A stretch of 64,000 nucleotides of DNA from CAVXEH01 sp963805305 (GTDB lineage: Bacteria > Chloroflexota > Limnocylindria > QHBO01), in contig CAWDTM010000007.1 of assembly GCA_963805305.1 (NCBI GenBank), positions 206,116 through 270,115 of the forward strand, written 5' to 3'. This document shows positions 1-7,965 of the stretch, piece by piece. Numbering within the stretch: the stretch's first letter is position 1; each line of letters begins with the position of its first letter. Made by a program: the position numbers and the translations under genes. The notes under the pieces were generated by a model. The model was given only the letters and a program-made list of their open reading frames with translations. It searched no databases and was not told where the DNA came from.

Positions 1-766
1 GCATCTCGCGCCCGCGCACGTACAGGATCTCGGTGATCGGGCGGTCGGCGGGATCGTTGCTCGGGATGTCCGTGTCGAGCAGGAGCAACGGCACCCGGCC
101 GACCTGGGCGACCCACACGGCGGCGTTGACGAGCCGCCCCGGGAAGTCGAGCGAAACCCGGAGCGGTGAGCCGTTTCGCGCCCTGGCGCGTCGCAGCGGC
201 AGGTTCATCGGGTCGAGATTCGGCTGCGCGTGCTCCTGGTGGCCATCCGCGTCGATCTGCTGGCGGAAATAGCCATGCCGATACAGGAGCCCGACGCCGA
301 CGAACGGCACGGCCGCGTCCGAGGCGGACTTGCAGTGGTCCCCGGCGAGGATCCCCAGGCCGCCCGAGTAGATCTGCATCGACTCGTGGATGCCGAACTC
401 TGCGCAGAAGTAGGCCACGGGGCTGGAGAGGCCCCGCGCCGGGTCATCGGTGGCGCCTCGCCGGTACCAGCTGTCCGACCCGTTGGCCAGGTAGCGGTGG
501 AACTCGTCGAGGAGGCGGCTGGCGTCGACCATGAAGTCGTCGTCGGAGGTGAGCTCGGCCCAGCGCGCGGCATCGGTGCCGCGAAGCACCGGGATCGGAT
601 TGTGGTGGCGCGACCAGGCCCCCGAATCGATGCGGCCGAAGATCTGGCTGGCACGCGGCGTCCAGCTCCACCACAGGTTGTACGCGAGCTCCCCGAGACC
701 CTCGAGGCTGCTCGGGAGATTCAGGTCGTGCTCGGCGAGGACCGGAATCTCGACAGGACTGCTCAC
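1..766 (-). CDS. glgP: Alpha-glucan (glycogen/maltodextrin) phosphorylase, N-terminal part
   Basis: The gene runs off the left edge; 255 codons of the N-terminus are present. Family GT35 enzymes release glucose-1-phosphate from alpha-1,4-glucans. The translation carries the family hallmarks NLWWSW near residue 30, then YFCAEFGIHES and YSGGLGILAGDHCKSASD around residues 115-145, typical of the short bacterial alpha-glucan phosphorylase branch that starts with a DUF3417-like segment. The only in-frame start is GTG at 766. It overlaps the stop of a six-codon ORF (763-783) that sits behind a TATCAT box, so translation may be coupled. It is transcribed divergently from the HTH gene. The family call is strong; substrate preference cannot be judged from the fragment. 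Confidence 0.9.
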   Translation of the reverse strand, partial: MSSPVEIPVLAEHDLNLPSSLEGLGELAYNLWWSWTPRASQIFGRIDSGAWSRHHNPIPVLRGTDAARWAELTSDDDFMVDASRLLDEFHRYLANGSDSWYRRGATDDPARGLSSPVAYFCAEFGIHESMQIYSGGLGILAGDHCKSASDAAVPFVGVGLLYRHGYFRQQIDADGHQEHAQPNLDPMNLPLRRARARNGSPLRVSLDFPGRLVNAAVWVAQVGRVPLLLLDTDIPSNDPADRPITEILYVRGREM

Positions 767-783
767 CGGCTGCTGTTGATCAT
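763..783 (-). CDS. Six-codon ORF overlapping the glgP start
   Basis: On the minus strand ATG at 783 opens a reading frame encoding MINSSR, whose TGA overlaps the GTG start of the phosphorylase (GTGA arrangement). The ATG lies 10 nt after TATCAT (794-799 on the complement), so it could be the first codon of a near-leaderless mRNA, with ribosomes re-initiating at glgP. The peptide itself has no recognisable function; a chance ORF is possible. Confidence 0.35.
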   Translation of the reverse strand: MINSSR

Positions 784-793
784 GGGCCCGAGG

Positions 794-799
794 ATGATA
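794..799 (-). promoter_or_regulatory. Probable -10 box for glgP
   Basis: TATCAT on the minus strand, 10 nt before ATG 783 and 27 nt before the glgP GTG. No convincing -35 element is visible, as at most promoters in this window. Confidence 0.45.
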
Positions 800-912
800 G
801 CGACGGCGGCCGCTCGTTGTGCGACATGCATGCGCGGGGCCGGCTGCTCTCCGCGGCGACGCTGCTCGGGTTCGGACGGAACGTGACTGTCGCCGCGCGA
901 TACAGGAGGCGT

Positions 913-918
913 TACCCT
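913..918 (+). promoter_or_regulatory. Probable -10 box of the HTH gene
   Basis: TACCCT lies 9 nt before GTG 928 and 12 nt before ATG 931, compatible with a very short or absent 5' leader. An AGGAGG (904-909) just upstream is too far from the start (18 nt or more) to be a good ribosome site for it. Confidence 0.4.
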
Positions 919-927
919 ATCTGCCCC

Positions 928-3381
928 GTGATGGAAGGCTACTCGGTCGAGGAGGCGGCCACCGTCCTCGGGGTGCCGAAGGGACGCGTCTGGGAGCTCC
1001 TTGCGCGAGGCGTCCTGGCCGGAACCCCTGAGGATGGCGGAGGCATGCGCGTCTTCCTGCGCGGACCGTCGGTCCCTGCGCCCGTCGGCGACGCTCCGGA
1101 TGCACGGGACACGCACGCGCCGGGAGTGGGCAACGGGCACGGCAACGGCGCCCACGACGACCCTGCCTTCGAGGCGTCGCCCTTCCGTGAGCTGCTCACG
1201 GAGTTCCGGAACCTGACCGAGCGTTACGGCCAGGCGCTCCTCGCCCTCGGAGAGGCCCGGGGAGAGGTCGCGGGCCTCCGCACACGGGTCGAGCTGCTCG
1301 AGGCGCGGCTCGACCTGCGACTGCCGGGTCCATCCGGGTGGACACCGCCCCTGCCGTCTGAGCCCGAGGAGGTGCCGGCGACCGTCGATCTCGCGGCGGC
1401 GCCGTCGGACACGCCCGCCGACGAGGCGAGCGAAGAGAGCGACGAGCGCCCCGATCCCGGCTTGGTCGCCGAGGCGTCCGAGGTAGGCGACGCACCCGGC
1501 GAGCAATCCGAGCCCGCCGAACCCGTTGACGTGCCGGCGACGGCGCCGGCGGCGAAGGCGACGCGCCGGCCACGACGGAGACGACGCGGATCCCGATCCG
1601 GAGTCAGCGGCATCGCCGAGGCGCTTGCTCGTGCCGAGGACCCGACATCCGCGTCGCTGCCCGGTGGCGCAGACACGGCGGAGGCCATCGCCGCGCTGCA
1701 ACACGCACTGGATGCAGGTCGCGGACAGCTGCTGATCGCCGTGGACGGTGCGCTCCATCCCCCAACCCCCGAGGGGGACCAGCCGACGGCTCCGGAGTCG
1801 GTGGCGCCCTCCACGGCGGTCCCGGCGGAGGAGCTCGAGCCGTCCTGGTCGCCTGCGGAGACCGTGCGGGAGGACGAGGGGTCCGATATGCCGGTCGAAC
1901 CGGAGTCCGTGGAGGCATCGATCGGTGAGGCGCCGGAGCTGCCCCCTGCCGAGGCCCCGACCGAGGACGCCGCGGCGGTCTACTCGTCGGAGTGGGACGA
2001 GCCCGATTGGATCGCGGAGGAGGACCTGGAGGGCGGCTGGGGGGCATCGGGAGCCACCGCGGGCGCCGAGCCGGCTGAGTCCCGGATGCCCGAGACGGTG
2101 ATCCCGGAGCCTCCGCCGCCGGTCGTCGACGACGGGGTCCCCGCCTCCGGCGCGATCCTCGGCGAGGAGGTCGTGGCCGAGGTCGCCGAGGCGCTGGTGG
2201 AGACACCCATGGCCGAGGTGCCCGTGGCCGAGTCGGCCATGCCGGAGGCCGCGGTACCGGAGCAGATCCCGGATCCTGACGATGCGGCCACGGTCACCCA
2301 GACGGTCCCCGAAGCGGCAACCGATGCGGTCGTGGCCGAAGTCGGGGGGCCGGTCGCGGAGCCCGACGTGGTCTCGAGCCCGCCGCTGGCACCGCCCCCG
2401 GAGGCCCTGACCGGCGAGGCGCGCCAGATTCCCGAGATGGAGGACTGGCCCCCACCGCCCGCCGAGGAGATCGAGGCCGAGCTCGAGGCTCCGCGTCCCG
2501 CTGGCCCCGCCGAGCCCGGTGCCGCGCCGCCTGCAGCAGAGCTCCTCCTCTTCGAGGCGCCCGGCGATGCCGGCGGGGCCGACCGACCGGCCGATGCGAC
2601 CGGCGAGCCCGCCCTGACACCTGGGGCGACGCCTGCATCAGATGCGTACGAAGAGGAGTTGATGTGGCTGGGCGACGAGTTTCGTCCCAGCACGACGGCC
2701 TGGCGCGGTCTCGGCACGCCGCCGGCGACCGCCGAGCCTCCGGGCGAGGCGGGCCCATCCTCAGCCCAGACCGAGGAGCTCGAGCGCCTGGCGCGACTGC
2801 GCGGCTGGGATGAGGCGGAGCTCGCGGCGATTCGGTCGCTCCTGGGTGACGAACCGTCTGCGCGCGCGGAGCCGCCGGCGTCGGAGCCGACGGCGTCGTT
2901 CGACGCGGATGCCGTTGCCGATGGGGCGCCCGCGTCGGTGGCGGTTCCGGGCCGCACAGACAGCCTGTCGCTTCCCGGGGCGCACGAGCTCGACGAGGCA
3001 ATGTCCGCGCTCGGCGTCACGGAGGGCGCCGCGGAGCCGGGCGCCGCAGGGGCGAGCCAACCGCCGGTCACGGAGGCCGTGGCACCCGTCGCCGACGAGA
3101 GCCCGAGGGCGGAGGAGGTCCAATCGGGCCCGGTCCCGGGGGGAGAAGGTCCGCGGGCCGATGTCACACCGGACGCGGCACCTCCCACCGTGGCTGCGGA
3201 AGGCGACGAGCCAGCGCCGGAGGCCCCGCCGGCCGAGGCGCCGTCAGGGCCCGGCTCCGCGTCCGTGCGCCAGGTTCCCCGTGTCGGACCGCCGCGCCTC
3301 GCCGACGAAGACTGGCTCCGGAGCCGGCGCGGGCCGGCGGCGAACGCGTACCGGCGTCTTCGCCGCTACTTCCCGGGGTAG
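928..3381 (+). CDS. HTH-domain protein with coiled coil and very long acidic disordered region
   Basis: Unrecognised 817-residue protein. Residues 2-35 (EGYSVEEAATVLGVPKGRVW onwards) form an excisionase/MerR-like helix-turn-helix. Residues ~85-130 contain an amphipathic coiled-coil stretch (FRNLTERYGQALLALGEARG...), followed by a strongly basic patch near 215 (RRPRRRRRGSR). Roughly 550 residues rich in Ala, Pro, Glu and Asp follow, with short ordered islands such as ELERLARLRGWDEAELAAIR, and a basic C-terminus (RRGPAANAYRRLRRYFPG). GTG 928 or ATG 931 is preferred over upstream starts because the HTH begins immediately after it and a TACCCT box precedes it. The acidic tail may mediate protein-protein contacts, but this is inference. 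It could be a DNA-bound scaffold or a regulator; no target is evident. Confidence 0.75.
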   Translation: MMEGYSVEEAATVLGVPKGRVWELLARGVLAGTPEDGGGMRVFLRGPSVPAPVGDAPDARDTHAPGVGNGHGNGAHDDPAFEASPFRELLTEFRNLTERYGQALLALGEARGEVAGLRTRVELLEARLDLRLPGPSGWTPPLPSEPEEVPATVDLAAAPSDTPADEASEESDERPDPGLVAEASEVGDAPGEQSEPAEPVDVPATAPAAKATRRPRRRRRGSRSGVSGIAEALARAEDPTSASLPGGADTAEAIAALQHALDAGRGQLLIAVDGALHPPTPEGDQPTAPESVAPSTAVPAEELEPSWSPAETVREDEGSDMPVEPESVEASIGEAPELPPAEAPTEDAAAVYSSEWDEPDWIAEEDLEGGWGASGATAGAEPAESRMPETVIPEPPPPVVDDGVPASGAILGEEVVAEVAEALVETPMAEVPVAESAMPEAAVPEQIPDPDDAATVTQTVPEAATDAVVAEVGGPVAEPDVVSSPPLAPPPEALTGEARQIPEMEDWPPPPAEEIEAELEAPRPAGPAEPGAAPPAAELLLFEAPGDAGGADRPADATGEPALTPGATPASDAYEEELMWLGDEFRPSTTAWRGLGTPPATAEPPGEAGPSSAQTEELERLARLRGWDEAELAAIRSLLGDEPSARAEPPASEPTASFDADAVADGAPASVAVPGRTDSLSLPGAHELDEAMSALGVTEGAAEPGAAGASQPPVTEAVAPVADESPRAEEVQSGPVPGGEGPRADVTPDAAPPTVAAEGDEPAPEAPPAEAPSGPGSASVRQVPRVGPPRLADEDWLRSRRGPAANAYRRLRRYFPG

Positions 3382-3384
3382 CGG

Positions 3385-3876
3385 GTGTCGGCGTCGCGGA
3401 TTCCTGCGCTGGGGCCACGCGGCGAGGGATGGGTTGCAGGACAGCTTGTCATCCTCGTGGGCGTCGCGGTGAGTGGCGCGCTCGCGCTACCCCATCCGGC
3501 ATTCAGCGGTTGGGCCCGATGGATCGCGCTCGGCCTGGGATCGGCGCTCGTCGGCGGCGGAGGATGGCTGACGCTTGCGGGCCTCCGCGGTCTGGGCGGG
3601 AACCTGAGCGCCACCCCGCGACCACGCAGCGACGCCCGGCTGGTACGGGAGGGTCCCTATCGGCGCATCCGTCATCCGATCTACGCGGGCATCATCACCG
3701 GGTCGTTCGGTTGGGGGCTGCTGAGCGCGAGCCTTCCCGCACTGGGATTCGCCGCGGCGCTGACCCTGTGGTTTGACCTCAAGTCCCGCCGCGAGGAGCA
3801 CTGGCTCGCCGAGCGGTATCCCGCCTACGCCGCCTATGCGGCGAGTACCAATCGCTTCGTCCCCGGGGTCTACTGA
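3385..3876 (+). CDS. Isoprenylcysteine carboxyl methyltransferase (ICMT)-family membrane protein
   Basis: 163 residues with four hydrophobic segments. The C-terminal half has the conserved ICMT/phospholipid-methyltransferase pattern: LVREGPYRRIRHPIYAGII near residues 91-109 and EEHW...RYPAYAAYA near 135-152. Bacterial members are S-adenosylmethionine-dependent membrane methyltransferases of mostly unknown substrate, so prenylated protein is not implied. It starts at GTG 3385, 3 nt after the preceding stop, so it is probably cotranscribed with the HTH gene. The family is clear; the substrate is unknown. Confidence 0.8.
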   Translation: MSASRIPALGPRGEGWVAGQLVILVGVAVSGALALPHPAFSGWARWIALGLGSALVGGGGWLTLAGLRGLGGNLSATPRPRSDARLVREGPYRRIRHPIYAGIITGSFGWGLLSASLPALGFAAALTLWFDLKSRREEHWLAERYPAYAAYAASTNRFVPGVY

Positions 3877-3880
3877 TCGC

Positions 3881-4231
3881 GTGACGATGGTGCATATCGC
3901 GGGCGCGTTCATCGTGTTCGCCGCCACGGTCCTCGCGATGCTGGCCGCAGGCGCCGCCGGTCTCCGCGGTGGGGCCGGGTGGGTGGATGCCCTCCGCGTG
4001 GGCGTCACCGCGGTGGTCGTCGTCGAAGCCGCCATCGGTGCCGCTGCCTATCTGACCGGCGCCCGGCCCGGCGAGCCGTTGCACCTCGTGTACGGTGCCG
4101 CCGCCGTGGCGCTCCTTCCGCTCGCCGCCAGCTTCGCGTCCGAGGCACCTCCCCGGCCCCGGGCCTGGGTGCTGGCGGTCACCCTCGGGATCCTGCTGAT
4201 CCTCTTCTGGCGCCTCGCGTCCACCGGCTGA
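3881..4231 (+). CDS. Small four-helix membrane protein upstream of qcrCAB
   Basis: 116-residue protein of unknown function with four predicted transmembrane helices (about residues 5-27, 37-60, 68-87, 92-112) and few polar residues. It starts at GTG 3881, 4 nt after the methyltransferase gene, or at ATG 3887. It sits where actinobacterial genomes place ctaE (oxidase subunit III) before qcrC, but it is too short and has too few helices for that family and shows none of its motifs. A role in assembly or insertion of the cytochrome complex is only a guess from position. Confidence 0.6.
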   Translation: MTMVHIAGAFIVFAATVLAMLAAGAAGLRGGAGWVDALRVGVTAVVVVEAAIGAAAYLTGARPGEPLHLVYGAAAVALLPLAASFASEAPPRPRAWVLAVTLGILLILFWRLASTG

Positions 4232-4243
4232 GGGGCGTGGGCC

Positions 4244-4249
4244 TATCAT
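4244..4249 (+). promoter_or_regulatory. Probable -10 box of qcrCAB
   Basis: TATCAT 10 nt before ATG 4260 in the 28-bp gap after the small membrane protein gene; no SD-like sequence is close to the start. Confidence 0.45.
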
Positions 4250-4259
4250 TGAGGGACTG

Positions 4260-5036
4260 ATGCGACGGCTCCGGCTCCTCGCGATGGTGCTGCTGGGCAG
4301 CGCCGCCGCCCTCGCCCTCGTCCCGAGCGTTCTCGCCGTGCCCGCCGACCGTTCGGCCGCGGGGTCGGCGGGTGCCGATCCCGCGAGTGACGCGGCGACC
4401 GGCCGGGCGCTCTACCTTGCCCACTGCCAGACCTGTCACGGTCCCGACGGACAGGGCACTGCCGCCGGCCCGACACTCGTCGGCGTGGGCGCGGCATCCG
4501 CCGACTTTGCGCTGCGCACCGGGCGGATGCCGTTCGCCGGACCCACCGGATCGCAACCGGTGCGCAAGCCGCCGGCCTTCGACGAGACCTCGATCCAGTC
4601 GCTCGTCGCCTACGTCGCGTCGCTCGGGTCCGGCCCCGCGATCCCCAGCCCGCTCGTGGACCCCGCCCAGATCTCCAGCGGGCAGCGGCTGTTCGTGGAG
4701 AACTGCGCGCCGTGCCACGGCGTGACGGCCAACGGCGGTGCCGTGGGAGGCGGTGCGCTGGCGCCCCCACTGGACAGGGCCACGGCGGTCGAGGTCGCGG
4801 AGGCCATGATCATCGGTCCCGGACAGATGCCGGTCTTCAGCGGAATTGCCGAATCGGACCGGAACGCCATTGTCAGCTACGTCGAGTACCTGCGGGGAGC
4901 GCCGAACCCGGGCGGCTTCTCGATCGGCGGGATCGGACCGGTGCCGGAGGGGTACGCCGCCTGGATCCTGGGGCTCGCGCTGCTCCTGATCATCATCGTG
5001 CTGATCGGCCGTGACTGGAAGGGAGCGAGCTCGTGA
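4260..5036 (+). CDS. qcrC: Diheme cytochrome c subunit of the menaquinol:cytochrome c oxidoreductase
   Basis: 258 residues. An N-terminal signal or anchor (about 5-27) is followed by two cytochrome c domains with heme sites CQTCH (56-60) and CAPCH (149-153) and candidate Met axial ligands in GRMPF and GQMPV. One C-terminal transmembrane helix (about 232-252) ends in a short basic tail. This two-heme, C-terminally anchored layout matches QcrC of the actinobacterial cytochrome bcc complex, which passes electrons from the Rieske protein straight to the aa3 oxidase without a soluble cytochrome c. The stop overlaps the start of qcrA (GTGA). An aa3 oxidase is encoded 7 kb downstream, which fits a bcc-aa3 chain. 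Confidence 0.9.
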   Translation: MRRLRLLAMVLLGSAAALALVPSVLAVPADRSAAGSAGADPASDAATGRALYLAHCQTCHGPDGQGTAAGPTLVGVGAASADFALRTGRMPFAGPTGSQPVRKPPAFDETSIQSLVAYVASLGSGPAIPSPLVDPAQISSGQRLFVENCAPCHGVTANGGAVGGGALAPPLDRATAVEVAEAMIIGPGQMPVFSGIAESDRNAIVSYVEYLRGAPNPGGFSIGGIGPVPEGYAAWILGLALLLIIIVLIGRDWKGASS

Positions 5037-5881
5037 ACCCTTCGCGAGGCGTCACTCTCTCGCTCCTCCTCTCGGTGGTCGCCTCCATCGGCCTGGTCGT
5101 CATCTACATCATCAACGCCGGCGCGCAGATCGAGGGCGTCTTCCTGGCCCTGGCGCTGGGCGGCTTCGGCACGGCCATCGTCATCTGGGCCGTCGCCCTG
5201 CTCGACGCGCCGACCGAGGCGGAGCCGCGGCATTCGCTGGCATCGTCCCCGGAAGCCCGTGCAGCGGCCGACGCGGCGCTCGCTCCCCAGCAGATCAGCC
5301 GCCGCCGATTCCTGATCCGGCTCCTGGCAGGCGCCGGTGCCGCGCTTGGCGCCGCGCTGGTGCTGCCCGCCTTTTCGCTGGGTCCCACGCCCGGGCAGGA
5401 CCTGTTCCGCACCGCCTGGCGCAAGGGGCGACGGGTCGTCGACACCGACGGCCATCCGGTGCGGCCCGGCGATCTCCCGCTCGACAGCGTGCGGACGGTG
5501 TTCCCCGAGGGGTTCGTGGGACGCCCGGACAGCCAGACCCTTCTGATCAAGGTGCGACCAGCCGACCTCACGCTGCCGGACGGCCGCAACGCCTGGGCGC
5601 CGCAGGGGGCCCTCGCCTATTCCAAGGTCTGCACCCACGCCGGCTGCCCGGTGGGCCTGTATCGCGCGAAGCAGCATCAGCTCCTCTGCCCGTGCCACCA
5701 ATCCACCTTCAACGTCCTCGACGGGGCCACGGTCGTCTTCGGGCCGGCGGCACGACCGCTGCCGCAGCTGCCCATGGAGCTCGACGGGGACGGCTATCTC
5801 GTGGCGCTGGGCGACTTCCCGCAGCCCATCGGCCCGGGCTTCTGGGACATGACCCAGTCGCAGCCGAGCGAGGGCACCTAG
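5033..5881 (+). CDS. qcrA: Rieske iron-sulfur subunit of cytochrome bcc
   Basis: 282 residues. Two transmembrane helices (about 7-28, 36-58) precede a cytoplasmic loop, then an RRRF twin-arginine-like motif (90-93) before a third helix (94-115). This three-helix layout is typical of actinobacterial QcrA and is longer than proteobacterial Rieske proteins. The 2Fe-2S domain has CTHAGC (200-205) and CPCHQS (219-224): expected ligands are C200, H202, C219 and H222, with a C205-C221 disulfide. It oxidises menaquinol at the Qo site and reduces QcrC. GTG 5033 overlaps the qcrC stop by 4 nt. qcrB follows 4 nt after the stop. Confidence 0.93.
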   Translation: MNPSRGVTLSLLLSVVASIGLVVIYIINAGAQIEGVFLALALGGFGTAIVIWAVALLDAPTEAEPRHSLASSPEARAAADAALAPQQISRRRFLIRLLAGAGAALGAALVLPAFSLGPTPGQDLFRTAWRKGRRVVDTDGHPVRPGDLPLDSVRTVFPEGFVGRPDSQTLLIKVRPADLTLPDGRNAWAPQGALAYSKVCTHAGCPVGLYRAKQHQLLCPCHQSTFNVLDGATVVFGPAARPLPQLPMELDGDGYLVALGDFPQPIGPGFWDMTQSQPSEGT

Positions 5882-5885
5882 ACCG

Positions 5886-7247
5886 ATGCTGACCTGGATC
5901 GACGATCGGCTCGGCACCGCTTCCTGGGCGCGCACCGGCCTGCGCAAGATCTTCCCGGACCACTGGTCGTTCCTGCTCGGCGAGGTCGCCCTCTTCTGCC
6001 TCGTCGTCCTGGTGGCGACCGGCGTCTACCTGACCCTCTTCTACGTCCCGGATGCGACGGAGGTGACCTACGCGGGTCCCTGGGCGCCGCTGCAGGGCCA
6101 GCAGGTCTCCGCCGCCTTCAACAGCGTCCTGCGCCTCTCGTTCGAGGTGCGCGCAGGCCTGGTCATGCGCCAGATCCACCACTGGGCGGCGCTCATCTTC
6201 GTGGCTGCCATCGCCCTCCACGTCATGCGCATCTTCTTCACGGGCGCCTTCCGCAAGCCGCGCGAGCTCAACTGGCTGGTGGGGATCGGCCTGCTGACCT
6301 TCGCGCTGGCGATGGGGATCACCGGATATTCGCTGCCCGACGACCTCATCAGCGGAACGGGCCTGCGGATCATCTACTCGGTCGTGATCAGCATCCCGTT
6401 CATCGGCCCGTACCTGGGCTTCCTCCTCTTCGGCGGCGAGTTCCCCACCAAGGAGATCATCAGCCGCCTGTTCGTGTTCCACGTCATGCTGCTCCCGGCG
6501 CTCCTCATCGGCGGCGTCCTCACCCACCTGGCCATCCTGTGGATCCAGAAGCACACCCAGTACCGCATCCCGGGCGCCACCGAGCAGAACGTGGTCGGCA
6601 AGTCGTTCTGGCCGAGCCAGGTGTTCAAGTCCACCGGCCTCGCGATCCTCACCGCTGCCGTCCTGGCGCTGATGGGCGGGCTGGTCCAGATCAACCCCGT
6701 CTGGAGCTACGGTCCGTTCGACGCCACCACGGTCAGCGCCCCCGCGCAGCCAGACTGGTACGTGGGCTGGCTCGAAGGCTCGCTGCGGCTCTTCCCGCCG
6801 GTCGAGATCAGCCTCTTCGGGGTCACCATTCCGTCGCCGTTCATCCCCGGGGTTCTCATCCCGGGCCTGCTCTTCACGGTGCTCGCGCTCTGGCCGTTCC
6901 TGGAGGCCCGGGTCACCGGTGATCACGCCGAGCATCATCTGCTGGATCGACCGTTTGACCACCCGGTGCGCACCGCTCTGGGCGTCGCCGGCCTGCTCAT
7001 CTTCGTGGTCTACACCATCGGCGGCGGCAACGACGTGATCTCCCTCGTCCTGGGTGTGCCGGTCGAGACCATGACCAACATCCTGCGCGTCGCGATCTTC
7101 GCCGTGCCGATCCTCGGATTCGGGGTGACCTACCGGATCTGCGTGGAGCTGCGCGACCGGGGTGGAGGGGTCATGCACCGCGGGCCCGGGGTCCGCCTGC
7201 GGCGCAATGCCGATGGGGGTTTCGACGAGGTCGAATCCGAGCCCTGA
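5886..7247 (+). CDS. qcrB: Cytochrome b subunit of cytochrome bcc
   Basis: 453-residue multi-helix membrane protein. It carries the full cytochrome b pattern: paired heme-ligand histidines in RQIHHW and ALHVMR, and in FVFHVML and LTHLAIL, plus PDWY near residue 292, the Qo-site motif in place of PEWY. FFTGAFRKPRELNW is characteristic of the actinobacterial/Chloroflexota QcrB type, and N- and C-terminal halves are fused, unlike the split b6/subunit IV form. The last ~40 residues are a polar cytoplasmic tail. It is the third gene of qcrCAB and converges on the DinB-like gene with a 7-bp gap and no obvious terminator. Confidence 0.93.
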   Translation: MLTWIDDRLGTASWARTGLRKIFPDHWSFLLGEVALFCLVVLVATGVYLTLFYVPDATEVTYAGPWAPLQGQQVSAAFNSVLRLSFEVRAGLVMRQIHHWAALIFVAAIALHVMRIFFTGAFRKPRELNWLVGIGLLTFALAMGITGYSLPDDLISGTGLRIIYSVVISIPFIGPYLGFLLFGGEFPTKEIISRLFVFHVMLLPALLIGGVLTHLAILWIQKHTQYRIPGATEQNVVGKSFWPSQVFKSTGLAILTAAVLALMGGLVQINPVWSYGPFDATTVSAPAQPDWYVGWLEGSLRLFPPVEISLFGVTIPSPFIPGVLIPGLLFTVLALWPFLEARVTGDHAEHHLLDRPFDHPVRTALGVAGLLIFVVYTIGGGNDVISLVLGVPVETMTNILRVAIFAVPILGFGVTYRICVELRDRGGGVMHRGPGVRLRRNADGGFDEVESEP

Positions 7248-7254
7248 TCCGCCT

Positions 7255-7965
7255 TCAGCCGCCGGCGAGCGACGAAAGCTCGCCGCGCAGCGCCTCGACG
7301 TCCGGGTCCGTCGCGGCCCACTCCAGCAGATCGGGCCGATACGCAAACGCATAGCGCAGGAGCCGGCGGGCGTCGTCGAGCTCGTCGGAGAGGGCGTGGT
7401 GGCAGGCGATGTTGTAGAGCATCACGGCGGCATCCCGTGGCGGGATTCGACCGCGGAGCAGGATGGTCTCCACCGCTCGCGCGAAGGCGGCGAACCGGTC
7501 GCCCCCTCCTGCGAGCGCCGCGACGTCGGCAAGGTGCGCGATGGCGTGGTTGGCGCCGTTCGAGCCGATGCCGGCCACAAGCCGCTCCGACCGCGACAGC
7601 TCCTCTTCGCTGGTGGCCGCAATGCCCCCGATGAGGGCGTCGATGCTCGCGTCCGCCTCGCCGGCGACCTTCTCCCAGCTCCACGCAGCGCGTTCTGCCT
7701 GGATACGCGCGTTGGCGTCGTCATCCGACTCTTCGGCGCCCGTTCCATCCGGCTCACCGGCCAGCCGGCGCGCCTCCACGGAGCGCCACGCGGCAAGGTG
7801 GGCCAGCACGTCCTGCGCGGACCACTCCCCGATGCGTCGCGGCTCGCTTCGCAGCGTCGGTTCGAGCATCGCGAACAGGTCGTGCTCTGCCGTCCGGGTC
7901 GCGGTCAGCATCGACACGAGGTCGTCGTGGAGAGGAGTGGCGCCGGTCGTTCCTTCGTTCACCAT
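7255..7965 (-). CDS. DinB/maleylpyruvate-isomerase-like four-helix protein with TPR-like tail
   Basis: 236 residues. The N-terminal ~165 residues resemble the DinB superfamily (HDDLVSMLTATRTAEHDLFA, then WSAQDVLAHLAAWR), four-helix proteins that include thiol-dependent enzymes and metal-binding proteins. The last ~65 residues (MLYNIACHHALSDELDDARR...PDVEALRGE) look like the tetratricopeptide-type 'short protein' module often fused to small bacterial enzymes. ATG 7965 is chosen because TACCAT lies 8 nt upstream, although this start overlaps the end of the FAD oxidoreductase gene by 7 nt. The biochemical function cannot be inferred. Confidence 0.7.
   Translation of the reverse strand: MVNEGTTGATPLHDDLVSMLTATRTAEHDLFAMLEPTLRSEPRRIGEWSAQDVLAHLAAWRSVEARRLAGEPDGTGAEESDDDANARIQAERAAWSWEKVAGEADASIDALIGGIAATSEEELSRSERLVAGIGSNGANHAIAHLADVAALAGGGDRFAAFARAVETILLRGRIPPRDAAVMLYNIACHHALSDELDDARRLLRYAFAYRPDLLEWAATDPDVEALRGELSSLAGG

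Noticed and set aside
3881..4231. Small membrane protein as cytochrome oxidase subunit III (ctaE)
   Set aside because: Only four helices and 116 residues, with none of the conserved subunit III residues.
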